Of a DNA stretch of 64,000 bases, positions 16,872-26,220 are shown one piece after another (the stretch's first letter is position 1; each line of letters opens with the position of its first letter). A model generated the notes under the pieces. The model made no database searches, had not been told where the DNA came from, and saw only the letters and a list, made by a program, of their open reading frames with translations. The DNA is taken from the NCBI RefSeq assembly GCF_036067295.1, contig NZ_CP107954.1, positions 1,612,001 to 1,676,000 on the forward strand, read 5' to 3'. The stretch is from Kribbella sp. NBC_00382. Its GTDB lineage: Bacteria; Actinomycetota; Actinomycetes; Propionibacteriales; Kribbellaceae. The position numbers and the translations under genes were made by a program.

Positions 16872-17008
16872 GGCGGTCTCCCCACTATCGGTAAGTCCCC
16901 CAGACTATGGACGCTGCCGCCCGGGCGATACGGCGAACGTCACTCCGGCACTGTGACCTAGAATTTCTTTTGCTCGTCAAGTAATCCGTCCGAAAGAGAG
17001 AACCGGCT

Positions 17009-19486
17009 GTGACATCGACGCTCAGGACTGTTTTGCTGACCACCGCGGGTGGCGCGGCGTGGACCGTGCAGGCGACGGAGGGGCCGGTACCGGAGGGGAG
17101 CAGTGCGTTGCTCGCGGCGCCGGTGGCGGCGACTGTTCCCGGGGAGGTCTACAGCGATCTGCTGGCGGCCGGGGTGATTCCGGATCCGTTCGACGGGGAC
17201 AACGAGGGCAAGCTGCACTGGATCGGGAAGACCGATTGGAGCTACCGGACGGAGTTCGACTGGGAGCCGGACGAGCACGCCGTTCAGGAGATCGTCGCGG
17301 AAGGTCTCGACACGGCAGCGCGGGTCGTACTCAACGGCATCGAGATCGGGCAGACCTGCAACCAGCACCGTTCGTACCGATTCGCAGTGACCGGTCTACT
17401 GATTGCCGGACGCAACGAGCTGATCGTCGAGTTCGCGTCACCCGTTGCCACCGCCAACCGGTTGCGCGAAGAGTCGGGAATGTGGCCGCACACGAACCTC
17501 CATCCCTACAACGCGATCCGCAAGATGGCGAGCAACTTCGGCTGGGACTGGGGCATCGACGTCGCGACGGCCGGGATCTGGCGGCCGCTCCGGATCGAGT
17601 CTTGGACCGGCATCCGGATCGACTCGGTCCGGCCGCTCGCCGGGCTTGACGGCGACCGCGGCGTCCTGGACAGCAAAGTCTCCCTGGCATGGTCGGAAGG
17701 CGCGACCGATGACGCGACCGTCACCGTCGAGGTCGGCGGTACCACCACCGAGATGACCGTTGCCGCAGGCACCCAAGAGGTCGGCGTCACGTCGACGATC
17801 GACGCCGTTGACCGTTGGTGGCCGCGTGGCCACGGCGAGCAGCCCTTGTACGACGTCACAATCTCGGTGGCCGCAGGCAACCACAGCGACGAGCGCCAGA
17901 CCCGAGTTGGCTTCCGGACAGTCACGATGAACGTTGCCCCTGACAAGGACGGCGGTCCGTTCATCCTGTCGGTCAACGACAAGCCGATCTACATCCACGG
18001 CGCCAACTGGATCCCCGACGACGCCCTGTTCACCCGGCAGACCCGCGAGACCTACGCCCGTAGCATCCAGGACGCGGTCGACGCCAACATGAACCTGCTC
18101 CGGGTCTGGGGCGGCGGCCTGTACGAGAGCGAAGACTTCTACGACATCTGCGACGAGGAGGGCGTGCTCGTCTGGCAGGACTTCCTCTTCGCCTGCGCGG
18201 CGTACTCCGAGGACGAACCGCTCTGGAGCGAGGTCGAGGCGGAGGCCCGCGAGGCCGTCACCCGGCTGAGCAGCCACGCCAGCCTCGCGCTCTGGAACGG
18301 CAACAACGAGAACATCTGGGGGTACGTCGAGTGGGGCTGGCGCAAGCCGCTGGCCGGCCGGGCGTGGGGTGAGGGCTACTACATGGACCTCCTCCCCCGC
18401 ATCGTCGCCGAGCTCGACCCGCGTACGCCGTACTCGGCCGGCAGCCCGTTCTCGTACGACCGCTACATCCACCCGAACGACGAGCGCAACGGCACGATGC
18501 ACATCTGGGACGTGTGGAATCAGGTCGACTACTCGACGTACCGCAAGTACAAGCCGCGGTTCGTCTCCGAGTTCGGCTTCCAGGGACCGCCCGCCTGGTC
18601 GACCCTCACGAGTGTCGTGCACGACGAGCCGCTCGACCCGTACGGCGAGCAGATGCTCGTGCACCAGAAGGCTTTCGAGGGCAACCTCAAGCTGGAGAAG
18701 GGGCTCGGCGATCACCTGCCGATGTGGAAGACGATGGACGACTGGCACTGGACCACGCAGCTCAACCAGGCGCGTGCGATTGCCTATGGCATCGAACACT
18801 TCCGCAGCCTGTTCCCGTTGAACACCGGCGCGATCGTCTGGCAGCTCAACGACAACTGGCCGGTCGTTTCGTGGGCCGCGGTCGATGGGCTCGGCGTGCG
18901 GAAGCCCCTGTGGCACACGTTGAAGCGCGTGTACGCCGATCGCCTGCTGTCCGTGCAACCGCGCGAAGATGGACTGGTGGTGGCTGCGCACAACGACACG
19001 GACGTTGCCTGGAGCACCGAGGTGACGGTCGCGCGACGCAGTACGGCGAAGGGTGGCGAGGTGCTCGCCAGCGAGACCTTCGTACTCGAGGTCGGAGCGC
19101 GGGACGGAGTGATCAACTCGTTGCCGGAGTCGGTGGCGACGGCCGGTGACGCGGCGGGTGAGTACATCGAGGTGCGGGCGGCTGGTGGCGGTACGGCGTA
19201 CTGGTACTTCGTCGAGGACACACAACTGCAGGTCGTCGGCGACGCCTATACGTCCGAGGTCACCGCGACCCGCGACGGGTACGACGTGACCGTGACGGCG
19301 ATCGCGCTGGCCAAGGACCTCGCGCTGTTCCCGGACCGGCTGGAGAAGGACGCCAAGGTCGACAGCTGCCTGATCACCCTCAGCGCGGGCGAGTCGCACA
19401 CCTTCCACGTCACCAACGCCTCGGCTCCGGTGACGCCGATCGGCAAGCCGGTACTCCGCTCCGCCAACGACCTCATCGCGGAGTAA
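17009..19486 (+). CDS. Glycoside hydrolase family 2 beta-mannosidase
   Basis: 825 residues from a GTG at 17009 with GAAAGAGAG eight bases upstream. The order is GH2 sugar-binding domain (about 1-190), immunoglobulin-like domain (190-290), TIM barrel (290-650) and C-terminal beta domains. The acid/base Glu is in ALWNGNNENIWG (about residue 433) and the nucleophile Glu in FVSEFGFQG (about 520), the signatures of the beta-mannosidase branch. No signal peptide is present, so it should act inside the cell on imported manno-oligosaccharides, releasing mannose from non-reducing ends. It begins 137 bases from the divergent adenylate kinase; no transporter is adjacent. Its last 14 bases overlap the convergent TetR gene. 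Confidence 0.93.
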   Translation: MTSTLRTVLLTTAGGAAWTVQATEGPVPEGSSALLAAPVAATVPGEVYSDLLAAGVIPDPFDGDNEGKLHWIGKTDWSYRTEFDWEPDEHAVQEIVAEGLDTAARVVLNGIEIGQTCNQHRSYRFAVTGLLIAGRNELIVEFASPVATANRLREESGMWPHTNLHPYNAIRKMASNFGWDWGIDVATAGIWRPLRIESWTGIRIDSVRPLAGLDGDRGVLDSKVSLAWSEGATDDATVTVEVGGTTTEMTVAAGTQEVGVTSTIDAVDRWWPRGHGEQPLYDVTISVAAGNHSDERQTRVGFRTVTMNVAPDKDGGPFILSVNDKPIYIHGANWIPDDALFTRQTRETYARSIQDAVDANMNLLRVWGGGLYESEDFYDICDEEGVLVWQDFLFACAAYSEDEPLWSEVEAEAREAVTRLSSHASLALWNGNNENIWGYVEWGWRKPLAGRAWGEGYYMDLLPRIVAELDPRTPYSAGSPFSYDRYIHPNDERNGTMHIWDVWNQVDYSTYRKYKPRFVSEFGFQGPPAWSTLTSVVHDEPLDPYGEQMLVHQKAFEGNLKLEKGLGDHLPMWKTMDDWHWTTQLNQARAIAYGIEHFRSLFPLNTGAIVWQLNDNWPVVSWAAVDGLGVRKPLWHTLKRVYADRLLSVQPREDGLVVAAHNDTDVAWSTEVTVARRSTAKGGEVLASETFVLEVGARDGVINSLPESVATAGDAAGEYIEVRAAGGGTAYWYFVEDTQLQVVGDAYTSEVTATRDGYDVTVTAIALAKDLALFPDRLEKDAKVDSCLITLSAGESHTFHVTNASAPVTPIGKPVLRSANDLIAE

Positions 19487-20060
19487 GCGCCTCGAGGTGT
19501 GAGTGCAGTAGCCGCAGCAGGCGTTTGTGGGTGAAGGTTTTCGGGTCGAAGAGGGCTTGTACTACGAGGCCGTGAGTGAAGGCGGCTAGGGCTGCCACCA
19601 GGTCGTCGGGGTTGTCTGGTGGTAGGTCGCCGTCGGCTTGGGCTTGTTCGACGAGGGGCTTCAGGCGGGCTCTCCAGCGGCGATAGCGGGCCTTCTCCAT
19701 GGCGTGGAGTTCGGGGTTGGCCAGGGCAGCGTCCCAGGAGCTGACCCAGACTCGGTTGATCTCGATGCCCTCGGGAGTGAGCGGCAGTACTGCGGTCAGG
19801 GCCTGGCGGAGTGCCTCCAGACCGCCGGCCGCATCGACGACGGGGGCCCGCGATCGGGTGCTCGCCTCCGCCAACTCCAGCGCGTGCACGATGAGCGCCT
19901 GTTTGGAGGGGAAGTAGTGCGTGACCAGGCCTGTGGTCGCGTTCAGCTCTGTTGCGACGGCACGCAGAGTCAGGCCGCCGAAGCCTTCGGCGGCCAGCAC
20001 CCGCCAGACGGCGGCGGAGACGTCTCGTCGTCGGGCCTCGTGATCCAGCTTTGCCGGCAT
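19473..20060 (-). CDS. TetR-family transcriptional regulator
   Basis: 195 residues starting at the ATG at 20060 (MPAKLDHEARRRDVSAAVWR); an upstream extension would run over the palindromic operator. The DNA-binding domain is at residues 8-55 with FGGLTLRAVATELNATTGLV then THYFPSKQALIVHA. The C-terminal part is a TetR_C_6-like ligand domain. It diverges from a GNAT acetyltransferase gene with only 49 bases between starts, and that gap contains a perfect 7-base inverted repeat, so it very probably represses itself and the acetyltransferase. Confidence 0.9.
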   Translation of the reverse strand: MPAKLDHEARRRDVSAAVWRVLAAEGFGGLTLRAVATELNATTGLVTHYFPSKQALIVHALELAEASTRSRAPVVDAAGGLEALRQALTAVLPLTPEGIEINRVWVSSWDAALANPELHAMEKARYRRWRARLKPLVEQAQADGDLPPDNPDDLVAALAAFTHGLVVQALFDPKTFTHKRLLRLLHSHLEALTPR

Positions 20061-20073
20061 CGTCCTATAGTAG

Positions 20074-20095
20074 GTACATAACAGTTGATATGTAC
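20074..20095. promoter_or_regulatory. TetR-type operator between divergent genes
   Basis: GTACATA and TATGTAC flank an 8-base spacer, a perfect 22-bp palindromic site. It lies 14 bases upstream of the TetR start and 15 bases upstream of the acetyltransferase start, the expected place for shared repression. Confidence 0.65.
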
Positions 20096-20109
20096 TCCGG
20101 GGAGGCAGC

Positions 20110-20667
20110 ATGTTGTTCGGGTCGAAGCTCACCGAGGGCGCCGAACTGAGGGCGCTCGAGCCGTGGCAGGCTGCCGAGTTTCTCGCGCATATCGACAAGG
20201 CGAGGGTCAATATCGAGCCGTATGTCTCCTTCGTCGATGTGGTCGTCGACGAGCAGGGTGCGCGTGAGTTTCTGCAGCGGTACGCCGATCGGCAGGCCGG
20301 CGACAGCGGGCGGCTTTACGGGATCTGGTTGGACGGCGAGCTGGTCGGCGGGCTGCTGTTCCGGACCTTCGAGCCGCGGACGGGGTGCTGCGAGATCGGG
20401 GCCTGGCTCTCCGCCGAGGCCGAGGGGCGCGGCCTGATCACCCGGGCGGTCCAGCAGTTGATCGACTACGCGATCGGTGTCCGCGGCATGAATCGGGTCG
20501 AGTGGCGCTGCTTCACCACCAACACCCGCAGCGTGGCGGTCGCCAAGCGGCTCGGGATGACGCACGAGGGCACCCTGCGGCAGGACTTCCCGTACCGCGG
20601 CCAGGTCCACGACAGTGAGGTCTGGGCGATGATCCGCGACGACTGGGAGCACCGCACCTGGGCGTGA
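20110..20667 (+). CDS. GNAT acetyltransferase, RimJ/RimL type
   Basis: 185 residues with GGGGAGG just upstream of the ATG. The GNAT fold is seen as the strand LYGIWLDGELVGGLLFR, the motif CCEIGAWLSAEAEGRGLITR for acetyl-CoA binding (Q/R-x-x-G-x-A replaced by EGRGLI) and the later FTTNTRSVAVAKRLGMTHEG typical of RimL proteins. RimJ/RimL enzymes acetylate N-termini of ribosomal proteins or small molecules; some confer antibiotic resistance. Pairing with a divergent TetR suggests an inducible, possibly detoxifying role. Substrate unknown. Confidence 0.88.
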   Translation: MLFGSKLTEGAELRALEPWQAAEFLAHIDKARVNIEPYVSFVDVVVDEQGAREFLQRYADRQAGDSGRLYGIWLDGELVGGLLFRTFEPRTGCCEIGAWLSAEAEGRGLITRAVQQLIDYAIGVRGMNRVEWRCFTTNTRSVAVAKRLGMTHEGTLRQDFPYRGQVHDSEVWAMIRDDWEHRTWA

Positions 20668-20694
20668 CCGGCGCGCGAGGCATACTCGGACCTC

Positions 20695-21642
20695 GTGACT
20701 GTTCACTGGGGGATCAGGATCGCCGCGCTCGCCGCGGTCGCGTCCGTAGTACTGGCCGGCTGTGGCGACACCCCGGCCACACCAGGAACAGCAGCCGGTA
20801 CGCCGACGCTCGGCGACCCAGTCCGGACGACGACACCAACACCGCCCACCACCCCGACCACCGGCGCGAGCACCCCGCCAAAGCCGAGCAGCCCGAGCCA
20901 ACAGCCCAGCGGACCAACCAGTAGCCCGCCGAGCACCACAGCGCGGCCAGGTGAGTCGCACCAGACCAACCTGATGCCGGTGATCCAGCACGGGCCGCGG
21001 GGCAAGAAGTGGGTCGCGCTGACCTTCGACGCCGACCTCACCGCCCTCATGCGCAAGCGCCTCCAGCACGGCAAGGTCAAGTCGTACTACAACGAAGCCC
21101 TGATCACGAAGCTGCGCCACGACCACGTCCCGGCCACCCTGTTCCTCACCGGCATGTGGATGGAGCAGTACCCCGACCGTGTCCGCGAACTGGCCGCCGA
21201 CCCGCTCTTCGAGCTAGGCACGCACACCTACGACCACAAGGGCTTCACCAAGCACTGCTACACCCTCGGCACGGTCCCCAAGGCAGACATGCTGCAAGAC
21301 GTCCGCCAGGCCATAAGCCTGCTCGACCAGCTCGACAGCCACGCCACCAGGTGGTTCCGCTTCCCCGGCGGCTGCTACGACAGCACAGCCTTGCATGAGC
21401 TAGGCCCTGCCGGCGTCACCGCGGTAGGCCTCGACGTACCCGGCGCCGACGGCTTCGCCAAGTCCCCGAAGCCGATCGTCAGGCAGGTGCTCACCCACGT
21501 CCAGAACGGCTCCATCGTCGTCCTCCACATGCACGGCGGCGACAACGCGCCGTACACGGACGAGGCGATCACCCCGATCATCGCCGGGCTGCGGCACCGC
21601 GGCTTCCGCTTCGTCACGGTGACCCAACTGATGAACGGCTGA
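20695..21642 (+). CDS. Polysaccharide deacetylase (NodB) lipoprotein
   Basis: 315 residues from a GTG at 20695. The signal peptide ends in a lipobox (SVVLAGCG), so it should be lipid-anchored outside. A Thr/Pro/Ser-rich linker (about 25-95) leads to a NodB domain: ALTFDADLTALM (variant of TFDDG that keeps the two Asp), HTYDHKGFTKH carrying the H-x3-H metal site, WFRFPGGCYD and the final catalytic IVVLHMHGG. Such enzymes deacetylate peptidoglycan, chitin or xylan sugars. It follows the acetyltransferase gene by 27 bases and may be cotranscribed. Confidence 0.9.
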   Translation: MTVHWGIRIAALAAVASVVLAGCGDTPATPGTAAGTPTLGDPVRTTTPTPPTTPTTGASTPPKPSSPSQQPSGPTSSPPSTTARPGESHQTNLMPVIQHGPRGKKWVALTFDADLTALMRKRLQHGKVKSYYNEALITKLRHDHVPATLFLTGMWMEQYPDRVRELAADPLFELGTHTYDHKGFTKHCYTLGTVPKADMLQDVRQAISLLDQLDSHATRWFRFPGGCYDSTALHELGPAGVTAVGLDVPGADGFAKSPKPIVRQVLTHVQNGSIVVLHMHGGDNAPYTDEAITPIIAGLRHRGFRFVTVTQLMNG

Positions 21643-21693
21643 CGACAGCGCCTCACGCCAAGCGGACCGCCGGGGTGGCACCCTGGGGGGACG

Positions 21694-23049
21694 ATGACGA
21701 CGACAGCTGATTCGCGGTCCCGTGGGCGGAGCCTGCGACGGGACGCACTGGGGTTGGGTACGTCCACCGCGATCGGGATCTCCTCCTCCGCGCCGGCGTA
21801 CTCGCTGGCCGTAGCGGTCGGACTACTGGTCGCGTACGTCGGTACGGCGGCTCCCATGGTCCTGGCGCTCTCGGCGGTGCCGGTCGTCCTGGTCACGCTC
21901 TGCTTCCGGGAGCTGAACAGGGCCGAGCCTGACTGCGGTACGACGTTCCCGTGGACCGAGAAGGCGTTCGGCCTAGGTGTCGGCCGCATGGTCGGCTGGA
22001 CCACGGTCATGGCCTGTGTGCTCGTCATGAGCAACCTGGCTCAGGTCGCGTCGGTCTACACCTACGTACTGTTCGGCCTGGACGGCGCAGCCGACTCCCG
22101 AGTGGCCCAGGCCGGCCTGGGCGCCGTGTTCATCATCGTGATGGCACTGCTCGCCTACCGCGGCATCCAGATCGCCGCCTGGACCCAGGCGATCCTGCTG
22201 ACGGTAGAGGTCGTCGCACTGCTCTGGTTCGCCATCAATGCGTTCCGGGAGGCGGGCACCCTCAGCCTCCCGACGGACACCGGCGAGGGCAAGTGGGCGA
22301 CCGGCCTACTGGTCGCAGTGTTCCTCTACTGGGGCTGGGACTCGTCCTTCAGCGTCAACGAGGAGACCCGCGACCCACGCCGCACCCCTGCCATCGCAGC
22401 ACTCATCGCCAACGGCTTCCTGGTCATCCTGTACGTCGTAGTCGCCTGGTCCGCCGTCGCCTACGCAGGGGTTGGCCCACTAGCCGACATAGCCGACGAC
22501 GACTTCTTCTCCGTCCTCAGCAACGACCTACTCGGTACTGCGGGCGGCAAGCTCCTCATCGGCGCAGTACTCGTCTCCGCCCTCGCCTCCACCCAGACGA
22601 CCATCCTGCCGACCGCCCGGACGATGTTGTCGATGGCCCGGCGGGACGCGTTCCCAGGACAGTTCGCGCGGATCTCCACTCGCTTCCACACCCCCAGCGT
22701 CTCCACCTTGGTCTTCGCCGTGGCCAGCCTGGTCATCTACGTGACGCTGGTGCTCACCTCGGACGCAGTACTGGCCGATGCCGTCGGGGCCGTCTCTGTG
22801 CTCGTGTCGATCTACTACCTGGCCACTGCGATCGCAGTACCGGTGTACTTCACCGGGGCGATCAGGGGCCGGGTACTGCAGCGGGTAGTCGTCCCCTTGC
22901 TGGCGGCGGCGTCGTTCGTCGTAGTACTCGTCCTGGCCGTCTCTGAGGTCGGTACCGGGCCCCTGGTTGTCGTGGGTGTAACCATGGTGGTCGGCGCGCT
23001 GATCATGTTCTCGATGAAACCGCCGGCCGAGGGGGAAGGCAGGGCATGA
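21694..23049 (+). CDS. APC-family amino acid/polyamine permease
   Basis: 451 residues with about twelve hydrophobic segments. The N-terminal unwound-helix motif is LGTSTAIGISSSAPAYSLAV, and TM8-TM10 contain STQTTILPTARTMLSMARRD, both characteristic of APC-superfamily permeases. Substrate is not fixed by sequence; the coupled downstream YgiC-type ATP-grasp ligase, related to glutathionylspermidine synthase, makes an amino acid or polyamine plausible. Its stop overlaps the following lipoprotein start (ATGA). Confidence 0.88.
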   Translation: MTTTADSRSRGRSLRRDALGLGTSTAIGISSSAPAYSLAVAVGLLVAYVGTAAPMVLALSAVPVVLVTLCFRELNRAEPDCGTTFPWTEKAFGLGVGRMVGWTTVMACVLVMSNLAQVASVYTYVLFGLDGAADSRVAQAGLGAVFIIVMALLAYRGIQIAAWTQAILLTVEVVALLWFAINAFREAGTLSLPTDTGEGKWATGLLVAVFLYWGWDSSFSVNEETRDPRRTPAIAALIANGFLVILYVVVAWSAVAYAGVGPLADIADDDFFSVLSNDLLGTAGGKLLIGAVLVSALASTQTTILPTARTMLSMARRDAFPGQFARISTRFHTPSVSTLVFAVASLVIYVTLVLTSDAVLADAVGAVSVLVSIYYLATAIAVPVYFTGAIRGRVLQRVVVPLLAAASFVVVLVLAVSEVGTGPLVVVGVTMVVGALIMFSMKPPAEGEGRA

Positions 23050-23486
23050 CGCAACAACCATCAGACAAAGCGCGGAGAAGGATGCGCAGCGCGGGCATCA
23101 CGCTCGGGCTGACCGCGCTGGTCGCCGCGTCGCTCACCGGGTGCAGCAGCGGTGACGACGAGAAGGCGGACTACGCCGCGATCTGCGTCGACCCGGAGAC
23201 CCAGCAGCGCACCGACGACGACAAGTGCAAGGACGACCGCGAGTACCACGGCTCCGGGGCCGGCTTCTTCTGGTTCTACATGGCCACCCGCGGCGGCTTC
23301 CTTGTACCACCGGTCGGCGGCCGCTACAACGCCGGCGACGGCAGCTACACCAGCTCGAACCTGCGCAACTCCTCCGGCGGTACGGCGACGATCCAGCGTG
23401 GCGGGCTGTCCACCAAGGGCGGCAACATCGGCACCATCGCCCGCGGCGGCTTCGGCAAGGCGAGCAAAGGGAGTCACGGCGGCTGA
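23046..23486 (+). CDS. YgiB-like lipoprotein (DUF1190-like)
   Basis: 146 residues. A basic N-terminus and hydrophobic stretch end in a lipobox (ASLTGCSS), followed by a Cys pair (ICVDPETQQRTDDDKCKDD), an aromatic segment (GFFWFYMATRG) and a Gly/Ser-rich tail containing TSSNLRNSSGG, TIQRGG and TIARGGFGKAS. This layout, with Cys-x14-Cys and a terminal RGGFG motif, matches the YgiB/DUF1190 family of enterobacteria, whose gene is paired with ygiC exactly as here. It is coupled on both sides by overlapping start and stop codons. Function unknown; an envelope role is likely. Confidence 0.75.
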   Translation: MTQQPSDKARRRMRSAGITLGLTALVAASLTGCSSGDDEKADYAAICVDPETQQRTDDDKCKDDREYHGSGAGFFWFYMATRGGFLVPPVGGRYNAGDGSYTSSNLRNSSGGTATIQRGGLSTKGGNIGTIARGGFGKASKGSHGG

Positions 23487-24712
23487 TGTGGCGGCACTCG
23501 ATCAAGCCCCGCCCGGGCTGGAAGGACAAGGTCGTCGAGCAGGGGCTGGTGTTCCCGATGACGGACCTGCCCGACGGCAGCCAGACCCCGTACTGGAACG
23601 AGAGCGCCTGGTACGAGGTGACCATGGACGAGGTGCTGCACCTCGAACGGGTCACCGAGGAGCTCTACGAGATGTGCAAGCACGCCGCCTCGGTGATGGC
23701 CTCGGGTGACCGCTTCAGCGACGCCCAGCTCGGCCTGGCGTCCGGCACGCTGCCGATGGTCCGGGAGTCGCTGAAGCGCGACGACCCGTCGGTCTACGCG
23801 CGGTTCGACCTGGTCTGGAACGGGGTCGAGCCGAAGATGCTGGAGATCAACGGCGACACCCCGACCGGGCTGGTGGAGTCGGCGGTGATCCAGTGGAACT
23901 GGCTGGAGGACGTCTTCCCCGACGCCGACCAGTGGAACTCGGTGCACGACCGGCTGGTCAAGTGGTGGGGCGACCATCGGGCGGCCGGTACGTTCCCGGG
24001 CAACGAGGCGCACTTCTTCAACTCGGCCGCCGAGACCACCGGCGAAGAGGCGATGACAGTCGCCTACATGCGCGACACCGCCGCGATGGCCGGCCTGGCG
24101 ACGTACGGGCACGAGATCGAGGACCTCGGCTGGGAGTCGGAGCAGCGTGCGTTCGTCGACTGGGGCGGGCGCAAGATCCACACCGCGTTCAAGCTCTACC
24201 CGTGGGAGGACATGCTCGACGAGGAGTTCGGCAAGTACATCCTGTCCGGGCTCGAGCGGGAGCCGGTGCGCTGGATCGAGCCGATCTGGAAGACGATGCT
24301 GTCCACCAAGGCGATCCTGCCGATCCTCTGGGAGCTCTACCCCGACCACCCGAACCTGCTCCCCGCGTACTTCGGTACGCCCGGCGATCTGCTCGAGTGG
24401 GTGGCCAAACCGCTGCACGGCCGGGAGGGCAGCAACATCCGGATCCACACCATCACCTCGACCGAGGACGATGTGCACGACGGGCCGTACGACACCGACA
24501 CGATGGTCTACCAGGAGTGGAGCCCGCTGCCGTCGTACGAGGGCAACCGGGCCGTGATCGGCAGCTGGATCGTCGACGGCGTCGCGGCCGGCATGATGGT
24601 CCGCGAGTCCGACGGGCCGGTCACCGACTACTACGCGCGGTTCGTCCCGCACGCGATCGGCACCGAGGCCCGCCCGGACGAGGAGACCATCCAGAAATGG
24701 CTCGTGGAGTAA
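23486..24712 (+). CDS. YgiC-like ATP-grasp ligase (glutathionylspermidine synthase family)
   Basis: 408 residues from the ATG at 23486, overlapping the YgiB stop by one base. The family pattern is clear: WNESAWYEVTMDEVLHLE near residue 40, the nucleotide and metal site LEINGDTPTGLVESAVIQW (about residues 120-138), KLYPWEDM and a C-terminal SWIVDGVAAGMMVRESDGPV. The E. coli relatives form amide bonds with ATP; the spermidine-glutathione synthetase domain of Gsp is the best known member. No amidase domain is present. With a permease and lipoprotein in one operon, it may modify an imported amine or an envelope peptide; product unknown. Confidence 0.88.
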   Translation: MWRHSIKPRPGWKDKVVEQGLVFPMTDLPDGSQTPYWNESAWYEVTMDEVLHLERVTEELYEMCKHAASVMASGDRFSDAQLGLASGTLPMVRESLKRDDPSVYARFDLVWNGVEPKMLEINGDTPTGLVESAVIQWNWLEDVFPDADQWNSVHDRLVKWWGDHRAAGTFPGNEAHFFNSAAETTGEEAMTVAYMRDTAAMAGLATYGHEIEDLGWESEQRAFVDWGGRKIHTAFKLYPWEDMLDEEFGKYILSGLEREPVRWIEPIWKTMLSTKAILPILWELYPDHPNLLPAYFGTPGDLLEWVAKPLHGREGSNIRIHTITSTEDDVHDGPYDTDTMVYQEWSPLPSYEGNRAVIGSWIVDGVAAGMMVRESDGPVTDYYARFVPHAIGTEARPDEETIQKWLVE

Positions 24713-26173
24713 TCAGTCCACGGCGACCGCGACGTACTTGATCTCCAGGTACTCGTCGATGCCGACGGTGCCGCCCTCACGGCCGAGGCCGGACTGCTTG
24801 ACGCCGCCGAACGGTGCCGCCGGGTTGGAGACGATGCCCTGGTTGAGGCCGATCATGCCGGTCTCGAGCCGTTCGCTGACCCGCAGCGCGCGGCTGATGT
24901 CGTTGGTGAACAGGTACGAGACCAGGCCGAAGTCGGTGTCGTTGGCCATCGCGACCGCCTCGTCCTCCGTCTCGAAGGCAGTCAGCGGGGCGACCGGGCC
25001 GAAGATCTCCTCCTTCTGCAGCCGGGCGGACTTCGGTACGCCGGCCAGCACGGTCGGCGGGTAGAAGTAACCGTTGCCCTCGGCAATCGTCGCGCCGGTC
25101 AGCACCTCGGCACCCTGGGCCACCGCGTTGTCGACCAGGTCCTTCACCTTGTCCCGCTGCTTGGCGTCGATCAGCGGGCCGAGGTCCACCCCGTCCTCGG
25201 TACCGCGGCCGACCTTCAGCGCGGACATCCGCTCGGTCAGCTTGGCGGCGAACGCTTGCATCACGGACGACTGCACATAGATCCGGTTGGCCGCCGTGCA
25301 GGCCTCGCCGCCGTTGCGCATCTTGGCCAGCATCGCGCCGTCGACGGCCTTGTCCAGGTCGGCGTCCTCGAAGACCAGGAAGGGCGCGTTGCCGCCGAGC
25401 TCCATGCTGGTCTTGAGGACCTTCTCGGCGGCCTGCTCGATGAGCTTCACCCCGACCGGGGTCGAGCCGGTGAAGGACAGCTTGCGAGCTCGGCCGTCGC
25501 GGATCAGCGGCTCCATCACGCCGCCCGAGTCTTGGGTGGTGACGACGTTGAGTACTCCCGCCGGCAGACCCGCCTCGGTCATCAGCTCGGCCAGCTTGAG
25601 CATCGACAGCGGCGTCTGCGAGGCCGGCTTGATCACCATCGTGCAGCCGGCGGCGACGGCTGGGCCGATCTTGCGAGCACCCATCGCGGCTGGGAAGTTC
25701 CATGGCGTGATGAGCAGGCAGGGTCCGACCGGCTGGCGCATCACCAGCAGCCGGCCCTTGCCGTTCGGGGCGACCTGGTAGCCGCCGTCGATCCGGACCG
25801 CTTCCTCGGCGAACCAGCGGAAGAATTCGGCGGCGTACGCGATCTCGCCCTTGGACTCCGCGACCGGCTTGCCCATCTCGAGCGTCATCAGCAGGGCCAG
25901 GTCGTCGGCCCGTTCGGTCATCAGCTCATACGTGCGTCGGAGGATCTCGCCGCGCTCCCGGGGGGCCGTGGCAGCCCATTCGGCCTGGGCCGCGACGGCG
26001 GAGTCCAGGGCGGCCAGTCCGTCGGCAGGACTTGCGTCGGCGACCTGGCACAGCCTCGTACCGGTGGCTGGGTCTTCTACCGCGAGGGTCTTGCCGCCCT
26101 CGGCCGGTCGCCACTTGCCTGCGATGAAGAGTTCGGTCGGACAAGCCTCGACGACTTCCTGCTCCCGCGACAT
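24713..26173 (-). CDS. NAD(P)-dependent aldehyde dehydrogenase (succinate-semialdehyde dehydrogenase type)
   Basis: 486 residues. The catalytic Cys is in MRNGGEACTAANRIYVQ (about residue 285), the general-base Glu in SMELGGNAPFLVFED (about 252), and the cofactor loop in FTGSTPVGVKLI. Overall sequence resembles GabD-type succinate-semialdehyde dehydrogenases, which oxidise SSA to succinate. Related enzymes oxidise ketoglutarate semialdehyde, the last step of hydroxyproline breakdown, and this could supply that step for the 57-62 kb operon, but there is no linkage to support it. It is tail-to-tail with the YgiC-like gene and follows the LLM oxidoreductase gene by 47 bases. Confidence 0.9.
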   Translation of the reverse strand: MSREQEVVEACPTELFIAGKWRPAEGGKTLAVEDPATGTRLCQVADASPADGLAALDSAVAAQAEWAATAPRERGEILRRTYELMTERADDLALLMTLEMGKPVAESKGEIAYAAEFFRWFAEEAVRIDGGYQVAPNGKGRLLVMRQPVGPCLLITPWNFPAAMGARKIGPAVAAGCTMVIKPASQTPLSMLKLAELMTEAGLPAGVLNVVTTQDSGGVMEPLIRDGRARKLSFTGSTPVGVKLIEQAAEKVLKTSMELGGNAPFLVFEDADLDKAVDGAMLAKMRNGGEACTAANRIYVQSSVMQAFAAKLTERMSALKVGRGTEDGVDLGPLIDAKQRDKVKDLVDNAVAQGAEVLTGATIAEGNGYFYPPTVLAGVPKSARLQKEEIFGPVAPLTAFETEDEAVAMANDTDFGLVSYLFTNDISRALRVSERLETGMIGLNQGIVSNPAAPFGGVKQSGLGREGGTVGIDEYLEIKYVAVAVD

Positions 26174-26220
26174 CAGCCAGCCTTTCAGTAGTGGACATCG
26201 CCCACTTTAGGCCGGGAGGC

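Noticed and set aside
17438..19408. 656-codon frame antisense to the beta-mannosidase
   Set aside because: Composition is Val/Arg/Asp-rich shadow of GH2 codons; no motif or ribosome site.
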